This document shows positions 1 through 6,880 of a stretch of DNA of 23,178 bases, in pieces. The stretch spans positions 1 to 23,178 of the forward strand of contig CAYRFE010000043.1 in assembly GCA_964423645.1 (NCBI GenBank), written 5' to 3'. Made by a program: the position numbers and the translations under genes. Source of the DNA: CAYRFE01 sp964423645 [NCBI: uncultured bacterium] (GTDB lineage Bacteria > Macinerneyibacteriota > Macinerneyibacteria > Macinerneyibacteriales). A model generated the notes under the pieces. It saw nothing but the letters and a program-made list of their open reading frames with translations. It did no database searches and was not told where the DNA came from. Positions within the stretch are counted from its first letter, which is position 1. The number at the start of each line of letters is the position of its first letter.

Positions 1-20
1 ATATAGTATTTTTTGGGGAG

Positions 21-52
21 ATACCCCGTAGCTTGCTGCGGGGTAGTTCATT
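21..52. repeat. Dispersed palindromic (REP-like) repeat, copy 1
   Basis: ACCCCGTAGC (23-32) pairs with GCTGCGGGGT (35-44) over 10 bp with a two-base centre and one G-T wobble, followed by AGTTCATT. A degenerate version of the same sequence, including the ATACC start and the AGTTCATT end, recurs at 229-255. This looks like a short extragenic palindromic element. It lacks a clear T-run, so I do not call it a terminator. Confidence 0.55.
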
Positions 53-228
53 TCGCAACGGTGCAAATTTCTCGAAACTTACTTTGGAGTTGCTATGATA
101 GTTTGAACGTTGGAAGGGGCGTGGTAATTGTAGGGTCTTAAAAAAGAATTAAACCCTTGTAAAATTACTCACACAAAAGAAAAATGAGGTTTTTGGGGTA
201 GATACTCGAATTTAGTAACATTTTTGGA

Positions 229-255
229 ATACCACGCAGTTTGCTACAGTTCATT
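229..255. repeat. Degenerate copy of the palindromic repeat, copy 2
   Basis: ATACCACGCAGTTTGCTACA followed by GTTCATT aligns with the element at 21-52, sharing the ATACC start, the GCAG/GTAG..TTGCT centre and the GTTCATT end. It has lost several of the pairing bases and is shorter, so it is probably a decayed copy. Confidence 0.4.
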
Positions 256-300
256 CCCCGTGTAGTAGCGGATTTTTTATTTATACTATCTTTCACAATG

Positions 301-318
301 TAAGTTATTCCTAACTTA
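301..318. promoter_or_regulatory. Perfect 7-bp inverted repeat, possible operator
   Basis: TAAGTTA (301-307) and TAACTTA (312-318) are exact reverse complements separated by TTCC. The position, about 40-80 bases upstream of the proposed promoter of the small peptide gene, would suit a regulator-binding site. It could equally be a small chance hairpin; no regulator gene is adjacent. Confidence 0.25.
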
Positions 319-360
319 TGGTCGTTTATCTGAAATACGTGTCACCTTATCCGGTTTGAT

Positions 361-388
361 TTGGTAAGCGAATATTAATGCGTATACT
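361..388 (+). promoter_or_regulatory. Candidate sigma70-type promoter for the peptide locus
   Basis: TTGGTA (361-366) and TATACT (383-388) are separated by 16 bases and lie just upstream of the small ORF at 412. The -10 matches consensus at five of six positions and the -35 is weaker. An initiation point near 395 would leave a very short 5' leader, so the real start site may differ. Confidence 0.4.
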
Positions 389-411
389 GAATACGGAAGG
401 GGGTGATGTGT

Positions 412-570
412 ATGAAGTATGTTAATACTGTTGTTGCGGCAAAAGCGAATCCTACTCTTAAATATAAATGGATTCCTCTTTGTTGTTGTCAATGGGATCT
501 TTGTCAGTATTGTATTGAAGCGTGTATGCCTACAGGCAATTCCGATAATATCGGAAGACCGGTACTTTAA
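412..570 (+). CDS. Six-cysteine small peptide, candidate RiPP precursor
   Basis: This 52-residue ORF begins MKYVNTVVAAKANP and carries six cysteines in a tight block at C24, C25, C26, C31, C34 and C37 (CCCx4CxxCxxC), ending in a hydrophilic glycine/asparagine tail. The start at 412 is favoured because AAGGGGGTGAT (397-407) is almost a full complement of the 16S rRNA 3' end, 8 bases upstream; an ATG at 406 is in frame but sits inside that ribosome site. The N-terminal 20 or so cysteine-free residues resemble a leader and the cysteine block a core. It lies directly before a YcaO enzyme and an ABC exporter, the usual context of a modified-peptide precursor. No GG-type cleavage motif is visible. 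The CxxCxxxC-M-P-T-G part also resembles a ferredoxin cluster motif, so a metal- or Fe-S-binding peptide is the main alternative. I do not recognise a named family. Confidence 0.7.
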   Translation: MKYVNTVVAAKANPTLKYKWIPLCCCQWDLCQYCIEACMPTGNSDNIGRPVL

Positions 571-582
571 TCAGTCTATACG

Positions 583-602
583 GGAGAGTGCAAACACTCT
601 CC
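583..602 (+). terminator. Hairpin between peptide gene and ycaO-like gene (attenuator-like)
   Basis: GGAGAGTG (583-590) and CACTCTCC (595-602) form a perfect 8-bp stem with a CAAA loop, 12 bases after the stop codon of the peptide gene. A short T-rich stretch (TTATTTTT, 607-614) follows, then the GGGGAGGT ribosome site of the next gene. Such a partial terminator or processing hairpin would let the peptide be made in excess over the enzyme, as is common in RiPP operons; that role is inferred. Confidence 0.5.
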
Positions 603-625
603 TCACTTATTTTTGGGGAGGTAAT

Positions 626-2494
626 ATGTTTCCTGCACTTAAGCGACCATATAAATTACAAAATCCTTTATCAACAATTCAGAGAATATCTGACATTCTT
701 GAAAGGAACGGAATTTTACCGAATATTGTATTTTCAGGTAATCCATATCCTGGTGTATACTCAATGAGCGTTAAGCTTGATGATGCACGAGGAGGTTTTC
801 AAGCACATGGAAAAGGTTCAACATATAATTATTCCCATGCGAGTGCGATTGCTGAATTTATAGAACGAATTCAAAACGGTTTTTATGCACAATATTCACG
901 TGTTATCCAAAATAAAATTGCCCATGAAGTTGGTTTTTATTACTTTCCTGATGAAAAAATAATCAGCAAAAAAGAAGTTTTAGCACTTTCTGAGGCTGTA
1001 CTTGATGATATTGTTCCACATTCTGGTGAGGGGAGAAAAGCGTATCTTGACGCATATTTTCACCGATTGGAAGAAAATGGGCAATCCGGTGTTGTGTCGG
1101 TGCCATTTTATGATGTTACACATGACTCATTACAGTATATACCTCTGAACTTGTTATTGTTGGGAATCGGATCAAATGGCATGGCAGCAGGAAATACAAT
1201 CATTGAAGCAATATTCCAAGGCATTTGTGAGATAACCGAACGTTGGGCCGGTGCTGAAATATTTCATGGATTATTAACTCCGCCTACTATTTCAAGAGAT
1301 ATCTTACAAGAATACAATGAAGAATTCCACGCAATCGAAGAAATTGAAAAAAATGGGGATTATTTAGTGGAAATAAAAGATTTTTCTGCAGGAAAAAACA
1401 TTCCGGTTGTTGGAATAATTATATATGATACAAAAAAAGAAAAATATCGATTGAATATTGGCTCAGACACATCTTTTCAAATAGCATTGAGTAGGTGCAT
1501 TTCCGAGATTCATCAAGGCATTGCTGATTCAGATCAATTTAAAGCATCAATGTTGACAGTACCAAAGGTTCTTGATCAAATATTTCTGGATGATTCATAC
1601 ATTGCTCAGGAGAAGCGCGAACGACAGTATGCATTATTCAGTAAAGACAATAGCGGAGCGTTCCCGTCTACCTTGTTTGGTGAAAATCCAAGTTATCAAG
1701 TAGATTCGAAAACATTTACAACGTGTGCAACATACGAAGAGGATGTTTTACGGTTAATCTCTTGGTTTAAAGCGAATGGACGGACTGTGTATATCAGAGA
1801 TGCTTCGTTCTTAGGATTTCCTACTGTGTGGGTATATGTGCCGGAAATATCAGTAAAAGGTAAAAAAAATATGCCATTAAATGAAAAAGATTCAGATTTT
1901 AACATAACTGAACATGATCGAATTCTTATGACGTATTTTAGATTTGCATCACTCTCAGATGATGAAATTGCCGATGTCGCGAAAGTATTATCGCGGTTTA
2001 GCCCTGATATGAAAATTGAAGACGCCTTTCGTACTGAATTAACTGAAGAATCACCGTATAAAGGGATTACTACCGGTTTTTTGTTAACCTTGTTATGGTA
2101 TTACCTTGGAGATATTGAAAAAGCCGAATTCTTTTTTGATCAATTTATGAAAAAAGAGGATAATCGTATCCTATACAACAGAATTGTGCATAAATATCTT
2201 CAACTTAAAAAAGAAAATTCATCGGAAATAGACATCCGTAAAGTATTACTTCTTGAAAAGTATGATAGTGAGGTTGTAGATGAGGTTTTACATGATTTGA
2301 GAAATCCCAAATTGATATTTCAATATATGAAATTTCCTGTTTGCCCGGAATGTTCAATCTGTGCGCTCAGCGTAGATTGTCTAACAAAATACCGTATGGA
2401 AATATCCAAGCGATTGCATAATGAGTTTAAAAAAAATGCGATCGATCAGCGTTATATTTCTGAAATATTTCAAAAAATGTGCAGTAATGTATGA
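626..2494 (+). CDS. YcaO-domain protein, E. coli YcaO-type, with Cys-rich C-terminus
   Basis: A 622-residue YcaO-domain protein; the family uses ATP to activate peptide backbone amides, giving azolines, thioamides or amidines. The nucleotide-binding elements are visible: GKGST and AEFIER (E77, E80), EAIFQGICEITER (E194, Q198, E202, E205, R206) and a later conserved R290/E294. It aligns along its length, from memory, with E. coli YcaO rather than with the classical TOMM cyclodehydratases, including a TPR-like helical region around residues 480-530. Unlike E. coli YcaO it ends with a C573, C576, C579, C585 cluster (CxxCxxCx5C). The start at 626 is chosen because GGGGAGGT lies 4 bases upstream; the frame stays open further upstream but that part overlaps the peptide gene and its hairpin. 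No E1-like/ThiF partner, TfuA or dehydrogenase gene is next to it. Substrate is inferred to be the 412-570 peptide. Confidence 0.85.
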   Translation: MFPALKRPYKLQNPLSTIQRISDILERNGILPNIVFSGNPYPGVYSMSVKLDDARGGFQAHGKGSTYNYSHASAIAEFIERIQNGFYAQYSRVIQNKIAHEVGFYYFPDEKIISKKEVLALSEAVLDDIVPHSGEGRKAYLDAYFHRLEENGQSGVVSVPFYDVTHDSLQYIPLNLLLLGIGSNGMAAGNTIIEAIFQGICEITERWAGAEIFHGLLTPPTISRDILQEYNEEFHAIEEIEKNGDYLVEIKDFSAGKNIPVVGIIIYDTKKEKYRLNIGSDTSFQIALSRCISEIHQGIADSDQFKASMLTVPKVLDQIFLDDSYIAQEKRERQYALFSKDNSGAFPSTLFGENPSYQVDSKTFTTCATYEEDVLRLISWFKANGRTVYIRDASFLGFPTVWVYVPEISVKGKKNMPLNEKDSDFNITEHDRILMTYFRFASLSDDEIADVAKVLSRFSPDMKIEDAFRTELTEESPYKGITTGFLLTLLWYYLGDIEKAEFFFDQFMKKEDNRILYNRIVHKYLQLKKENSSEIDIRKVLLLEKYDSEVVDEVLHDLRNPKLIFQYMKFPVCPECSICALSVDCLTKYRMEISKRLHNEFKKNAIDQRYISEIFQKMCSNV

Positions 2495-4299
2495 TATTAA
2501 AGAAAAAACCGAGCACTATACGTATAGTGCTCGGTTTCATTTTCAAGCATCACCTTGATGATAACGATATCGTAACTGCACTTGATGTGATAGGTAATGC
2601 AATTGTATCAAATAAAAATTCTATTATAATCGGATGTATACTGATTTTTATCTCGGCGATATTAGCATTTCCAACGCCTTTTGTAACAGGTTATATTCTT
2701 GATATTGCAATTCCCAAAAAAGAAATCTTATTAGTTCTCTATGCCGGAATTTTTATGTTAATATCATTACTGTTACGAGGAATATTTCAATACTCAACAG
2801 GCATGTTGTTTTTTATCGTTAATAGTAAAATTATATTACTTATCCGAGCAAAAATGTTTAACAAAATTACTCACATGTCATTTAAGGATATCCACCAATT
2901 AAATACAGGATATTTTATGTCACGAATACAAGATGATCCGCCACGATTGGCATTGTTATTTGGCGACACCATTGTGATAATGGTGACAAATATACTCACC
3001 ATTTGCGTCGGTATCAGTATGTTATTGTATATTGACGCAGTATTGACAGCTATTACAGCCGCACTGTTGATAGTTTTATTATTTGTTATGAGATATTATG
3101 GTGTTAAGATTCGTAATATCATGAGCATTGTTTCAGAGAAAAACGCTAAAACAGTTAAAAGTTTACAGGAAAATATTGATATTATTGAATTATCAGCGCA
3201 ATATCGGCGGCGAGTTTTTCCGGTACGACGGTATATAAAATCATCGTTTGACACATTTCGTTCCTTTATTAGATTAGAATCACTAGAAAATATGAGCGGC
3301 AGTGTATTGATGAGCATATCTGGTATAATACCTATTATTCTTATGATCTTATGCGGATATTATATAATTTATATGAAAATGACGGTTGGGAAATTTGTTA
3401 CATTTATGGGGGTTTCAGGCATTATTGTTGGTCCTGCATCAGCAGTCATAGGATTTAACATTGAGTTGCAAAAGGTCGTAGTCGGGTTAAAACGCGTTGG
3501 AGAAATATTATCGTTGCATCAGGATGAGACCTTTGAAGAGTCTATAAATGAACTTCATCCTCACGTAATATCATTTGAGAGTATTGATTTTTCATATGGA
3601 AACAGAAAAGTAATCAAATCAGTTGACATCACTCTCAAAAAGGGGGAATGTATCGGTTTTGCAGGTCCATCGGGTAGTGGTAAATCAACATTGGGCAAAA
3701 TTATTGCAGGTTTATATCCTGCAAGATATAGTGTTCGAGTAAATCTTCAAAAAGTTAATGCAATGAAATTCCAACCATTTATGCAGAAAATTGCTATTGT
3801 AATTGATCAAGAAACTCAATTATTTTCTGGAACAGTGCGAGAGAATCTTCTCTTGGGAAAAGTCGATGCAACAGATTCTGATTTGTTGCAGGTATTGAAA
3901 AAAGCACAAGCAGATAGCTTTATAATGGAATTACCAGATGGGATGAATACCTATGTTGGCGAAAACGGAAGCATGTTCTCAGTAGGTCAAAAACAAAGGA
4001 TCGCGATAGCACGTGCATTACTTGCCGATCCCTATATATTAGTGGTTGATGAGAGTACCGCGAATATCGACAATTTAACAGAAAAGAAAATACTTTCGAT
4101 ATTAAAAGAATTATCAAAAAATATGATAATAATCGTCATTGCACATAAACTTGAAGCTTTAACAGATCTTGATACTATTTATTGGATAGAAGAAGGACAA
4201 ATAGTTCTTCATGGCACGCATGATGAACTATTAAAACAGGCAGGAGCTTATGCGAATCAATACAAGAGATTGATTGTTAGTGAAAGTAACAAGCCGTAA
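2491..4299 (+). CDS. ABC transporter, fused permease and ATPase (peptide exporter-like)
   Basis: A 602-residue type IV exporter half-transporter: membrane helices occupy roughly residues 45-330, followed by a nucleotide-binding domain with Walker A GPSGSGKST (392-400), the Q-loop near VIDQETQLFSGT, Walker B VVDE (D520, E521) and the switch histidine H552. The signature is FSVGQ (496-500) rather than LSGGQ. There is no N-terminal C39 peptidase domain; instead about 45 residues precede the first membrane helix, so leader removal would need another enzyme. The ATG at 2491 overlaps the stop of the YcaO gene (ATGA), implying translational coupling; no good ribosome site is seen. A 32-bp palindrome lies within codons 6-16, so a later start (for example GTG near 2587) cannot be excluded. 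Context suggests export of the modified peptide, or immunity. Confidence 0.85.
   Translation: MILKKKPSTIRIVLGFIFKHHLDDNDIVTALDVIGNAIVSNKNSIIIGCILIFISAILAFPTPFVTGYILDIAIPKKEILLVLYAGIFMLISLLLRGIFQYSTGMLFFIVNSKIILLIRAKMFNKITHMSFKDIHQLNTGYFMSRIQDDPPRLALLFGDTIVIMVTNILTICVGISMLLYIDAVLTAITAALLIVLLFVMRYYGVKIRNIMSIVSEKNAKTVKSLQENIDIIELSAQYRRRVFPVRRYIKSSFDTFRSFIRLESLENMSGSVLMSISGIIPIILMILCGYYIIYMKMTVGKFVTFMGVSGIIVGPASAVIGFNIELQKVVVGLKRVGEILSLHQDETFEESINELHPHVISFESIDFSYGNRKVIKSVDITLKKGECIGFAGPSGSGKSTLGKIIAGLYPARYSVRVNLQKVNAMKFQPFMQKIAIVIDQETQLFSGTVRENLLLGKVDATDSDLLQVLKKAQADSFIMELPDGMNTYVGENGSMFSVGQKQRIAIARALLADPYILVVDESTANIDNLTEKKILSILKELSKNMIIIVIAHKLEALTDLDTIYWIEEGQIVLHGTHDELLKQAGAYANQYKRLIVSESNKP
2506..2537 (+). 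terminator. 32-bp perfect palindrome in the first codons of the exporter gene
   Basis: AAACCGAGCACTATAC (2506-2521) is followed immediately by its exact reverse complement (2522-2537). It is preceded by an A-run and followed by TTTCATTTT, giving the look of a rho-independent terminator beginning 11 bases after the YcaO stop codon. Because the exporter frame starts at 2491, the structure is inside the annotated coding sequence. It may attenuate exporter expression or be a bidirectional terminator overlapped by a mis-assigned start. A protein-binding operator is also possible. Confidence 0.6.
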
Positions 4300-4367
4300 G
4301 AAAAAATACTTGCGTATAAACATAAAATAGCACATACTAAGTATTAGTTGAACAGAGGTATAAATAC

Positions 4368-5024
4368 ATGAGATGGATTCCCCTGTTTTTATTTATTATG
4401 TTTTCAACGGTAGCACACGCATTCTCATTATCTGAAACACTCGCTGAAGCCAAACACCTTCAATCAAGCGGAAGTGATGATGAGGCAATTGTATATCTTG
4501 AAAAAGCCCTCACTGCACATAACAACGAACCGCGAATTAAAGTGTTTTTAGGTCGCCTTTATCTTGCAAAAGCAGCCAATATATATAACCCTTGGAAAAA
4601 GATAAAATACGCAAAAATCGGAATGAAACTTCAGGATGAAGCAGTTGTGACTGAGCCTCGCAATATATTTATCAGACTTGAGCGCTATAAAGATAACATG
4701 TATCTGCCGATATTTTTAAAAAGAAGTGAAGAGGCCTTTAAAGATATACCGGTATTAATTCAGTTGATCGAGTCTGTGTCAAATGATGAATTGATGCGGG
4801 AATTTAAAATTTGGGACAGTTTTAACCAATATCATCCTCAAAATCCTGATGATGTACGAATACGAATATTTTTAATGCAAATTGTGTACTATTTTGCCGG
4901 AGATGCGTATGCCCGGCGCGAAGACCAAAAAACAGCACAGGCGTATATGGAAAAGTGTTCTTCTCTCGGAATTGATATGGCATTCGGTATTCGTGCGTAC
5001 AGTTGGTTGAAAGAGCGAGAATGA
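4368..5024 (+). CDS. Exported TPR-like protein
   Basis: A 218-residue protein with a clear signal peptide (hydrophobic core after MRWIPLF, probable cleavage after AHA at about residue 18). The mature part begins with a helical repeat pattern around residues 24-70 (short A/L-rich helices ending in YLEKAL and FLGRLYLAKA) typical of tetratricopeptide repeats, and a second such pair near the C-terminus. AGAGGT lies 9 bases upstream of the start. It overlaps the histidine kinase gene by ATGA, so it may be a periplasmic partner of that sensor; function is otherwise unknown. Confidence 0.75.
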   Translation: MRWIPLFLFIMFSTVAHAFSLSETLAEAKHLQSSGSDDEAIVYLEKALTAHNNEPRIKVFLGRLYLAKAANIYNPWKKIKYAKIGMKLQDEAVVTEPRNIFIRLERYKDNMYLPIFLKRSEEAFKDIPVLIQLIESVSNDELMREFKIWDSFNQYHPQNPDDVRIRIFLMQIVYYFAGDAYARREDQKTAQAYMEKCSSLGIDMAFGIRAYSWLKERE

Positions 5025-6097
5025 AGACAAAAATCTGCGGCGGAATCAAACAAATACTTATGGTGTTGTTTTCCGTTCAACTCATAGCAGTATTTTTGAC
5101 ATTTGTGTATTATCATGGGAAATATTCCACAAGCCAATTGGTGTCCGGGTGGTTCAGCGATTTTCGTTTTTATTTATATATGAATAGTATCGCGATGATA
5201 TTTTTCCCGTCGTTGTGTTTTTTTCGGTTCCTTCTTTCGAAATATTTGAAAAAATACTACACGGTTTTATTACTCCATCTTGTTCTTTTACTCAGTTCGG
5301 CATATGTCGGGACGCTTTGTGCGGTGGAAATAATTAAATATGTTTTTTGGTATGAATTTAATCATGACCAGGTTGTGTGGAGAATACGCGATAATTTTAT
5401 TATCATTAGTATTATTTATATATGTTATATGGCGGTATATATGTTCAGAAAACATTATTCAAAAAAGAACAAAGAAATTGAAATATTGAACCGACTGCGG
5501 GCTGAATCCAAATTTGCGGCATTGCAATCAAAAATGAATCCGCATTTTTTGTTCAATACATTAAATACGATTCTTGAGCTTGCAAAAACTGATTTGACAA
5601 AACTTGAAATAATAGTTGAGAATCTTTCAGAGATTTATCGTTATATAATCAATATTCATGATAATCAACTGATCGAATTAGGTATGGAGCTGAATATTGT
5701 TGAGAAATATCTAGAAATTGAAAAAATGCGGCTGGGGCATCGTCTTTTATATACGATTGACTGTCCGAAAGAAGCGAAAAATTGTATGGTTGTCCCGCTT
5801 ATGGTCGAGGCTATGGTAGAGAATGCTATAATTCATGGCATATCGCTGAAAAATGATGGCGGGAGGGTCAGTATTCTCGTCAACAAAGATAATAATAAAC
5901 TGATCATTACAATTGCGGATACAGGTGTCGGGTTTTATACAGAGTCGGCACGCAACGGGTTCGGTATACGCAGTGTAAAAGAACGATTGGCGTTATTATT
6001 CGGTTCTCGGGCACAGTGTCGTATTTCTACTCAACCCGGTGAAGGAACACATGTAGCATTGGAGATACCTTATGAAAATAACCGCATTGATCATTGA
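5021..6097 (+). CDS. LytS-type sensor histidine kinase
   Basis: A 358-residue membrane kinase. Four hydrophobic segments lie at about 12-31, 50-72, 80-106 and 124-143. They are followed by the His_kinase domain with phospho-acceptor H175 in KMNPHFLFNTLN and a HATPase domain with the N-box E267-N268, the G1 box D300-T-G-V-G and the G2 region GFGIRSVKERL. This is the LytS/YpdA group that partners LytTR regulators. The ATG at 5021 overlaps the preceding stop codon; an in-frame ATG at 5003 would lie inside the upstream gene and is not used. The next gene, a LytTR response regulator, overlaps this one by 26 bases, so the two are almost surely a cognate pair. The signal sensed is unknown; no extracellular sensory domain of any size is visible. 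Confidence 0.9.
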   Translation: MKTKICGGIKQILMVLFSVQLIAVFLTFVYYHGKYSTSQLVSGWFSDFRFYLYMNSIAMIFFPSLCFFRFLLSKYLKKYYTVLLLHLVLLLSSAYVGTLCAVEIIKYVFWYEFNHDQVVWRIRDNFIIISIIYICYMAVYMFRKHYSKKNKEIEILNRLRAESKFAALQSKMNPHFLFNTLNTILELAKTDLTKLEIIVENLSEIYRYIINIHDNQLIELGMELNIVEKYLEIEKMRLGHRLLYTIDCPKEAKNCMVVPLMVEAMVENAIIHGISLKNDGGRVSILVNKDNNKLIITIADTGVGFYTESARNGFGIRSVKERLALLFGSRAQCRISTQPGEGTHVALEIPYENNRIDH

Positions 6098-6827
6098 AGA
6101 CGAAGACATCGCACGCACACGAATGAATGCACTGTTGGCGCAATATCATGATATTGAAATTATCGGGTCCGCATGTAACGGTAATGAGGCAGTGCATGAG
6201 ATTGATACAAAAGCGCCCGATGTGATTTTTTTGGACATTCAATTGCCCGGTTTGAACGGGTTCGAAGTATTAAAACAAATACATCATAAACCATTTGTTG
6301 TGTTTGTAACCGCATTTGACACATATTCACTTGCCGCCTTTGAAGAAAACAGCATTGATTACGTTCTTAAACCGATTACCGAATCACGTATCGCAAAAGC
6401 TGTTGAAAAGATACGTGTATTTCTCCCCAAATCCTCAGATTCAATCTATGAAATAGTAGATAAGATCATTGCCCATAAAAGTCAAAAAGCATTTTTTTCG
6501 GTGAAGGACGGCCACGATATCCGCATAATTTCGGAATCAGATATCTACCTCTTTTCAGCAGACGAAAAATATGTATTTTTACATACATATGATACCAGTT
6601 ATTATTATAACAGCACACTCAAAGATCTGGAGGAACAACTTACAGGTCAACAATTTTGTCGAGTTCATAAAAGTTGTATCATTTCGTTAGAGAAGATTCA
6701 GACAATTCAAAAAGCATTTCCTACCGGTATGATCGTGATAATCGCAAATAAAGCGCAGACGCGTATCCGTGTAAGCCGAAGTTATATCAAGGATTTTAAA
6801 GAACGTGTTCAAATGACAATTCTGTAA
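6072..6827 (+). CDS. LytTR-family response regulator
   Basis: A 251-residue regulator with an N-terminal receiver domain (acidic pair E9-D10, phospho-acceptor D55 in VIFLDIQLPG, then VTAFDTYS and the conserved lysine in YVLKPI). A C-terminal LytTR DNA-binding domain (about 140-245) contains FFSVKDG, the DIYLFSADEKYVFLHT segment and FCRVHKSCIIS. It is the expected partner of the LytS-type kinase just upstream, with which it overlaps. LytTR proteins bind direct repeats in promoters; I could not assign a target site in the window. Confidence 0.92.
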   Translation: MKITALIIEDEDIARTRMNALLAQYHDIEIIGSACNGNEAVHEIDTKAPDVIFLDIQLPGLNGFEVLKQIHHKPFVVFVTAFDTYSLAAFEENSIDYVLKPITESRIAKAVEKIRVFLPKSSDSIYEIVDKIIAHKSQKAFFSVKDGHDIRIISESDIYLFSADEKYVFLHTYDTSYYYNSTLKDLEEQLTGQQFCRVHKSCIISLEKIQTIQKAFPTGMIVIIANKAQTRIRVSRSYIKDFKERVQMTIL

Positions 6828-6846
6828 GCTTTCACACATCTTCGCC

Positions 6847-6874
6847 TTTACAAGTTTTGATTTTCCTGTATACT
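6847..6874 (+). promoter_or_regulatory. Sigma70-like promoter, TTTACA-16-TATACT
   Basis: TTTACA (6847-6852) and TATACT (6869-6874), 16 bases apart, each match consensus at five of six positions. It lies in the 53-base gap after the response regulator gene. The predicted initiation point, about 7 bases after the -10, falls at or next to the GTG at 6881 that I use as the start of the next gene. Confidence 0.5.
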
Positions 6875-6880
6875 GAGCGA

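Larger units (their letters stand above)
1..405. other. Gene-free upstream region with repeat remnants and promoter
   Basis: No convincing coding frame is present here: the short ATG frames (for example at about 319 and 378) run only 13-15 codons and lack a Shine-Dalgarno. The stretch holds two copies of a degenerate palindromic repeat (21-52 and 229-255), a 7-bp inverted repeat at 301-318, and a candidate promoter just upstream of the small cysteine-rich ORF. The region is visibly A/T-rich and looks like a regulatory and repeat-filled spacer ahead of the peptide locus. Confidence 0.6.

Noticed and set aside
412-570. Small ORF as an ordinary ferredoxin
   Set aside because: It has only one possible cluster motif (CxxCxxC), lacks the CxxxCP fourth ligand in the usual place and is shorter than typical ferredoxins; the metal-binding option is kept as an alternative only.
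419-625. 69-codon in-frame extension upstream of the YcaO start
   Set aside because: It overlaps the small peptide gene and the hairpin at 583-602 in another frame, and a strong GGGGAGGT ribosome site sits just before the ATG at 626.
5003-5020. Alternative ATG six codons upstream of the LytS start
   Set aside because: It lies inside the TPR-like gene with no ribosome site, while the ATGA overlap at 5021 is the usual coupled arrangement.
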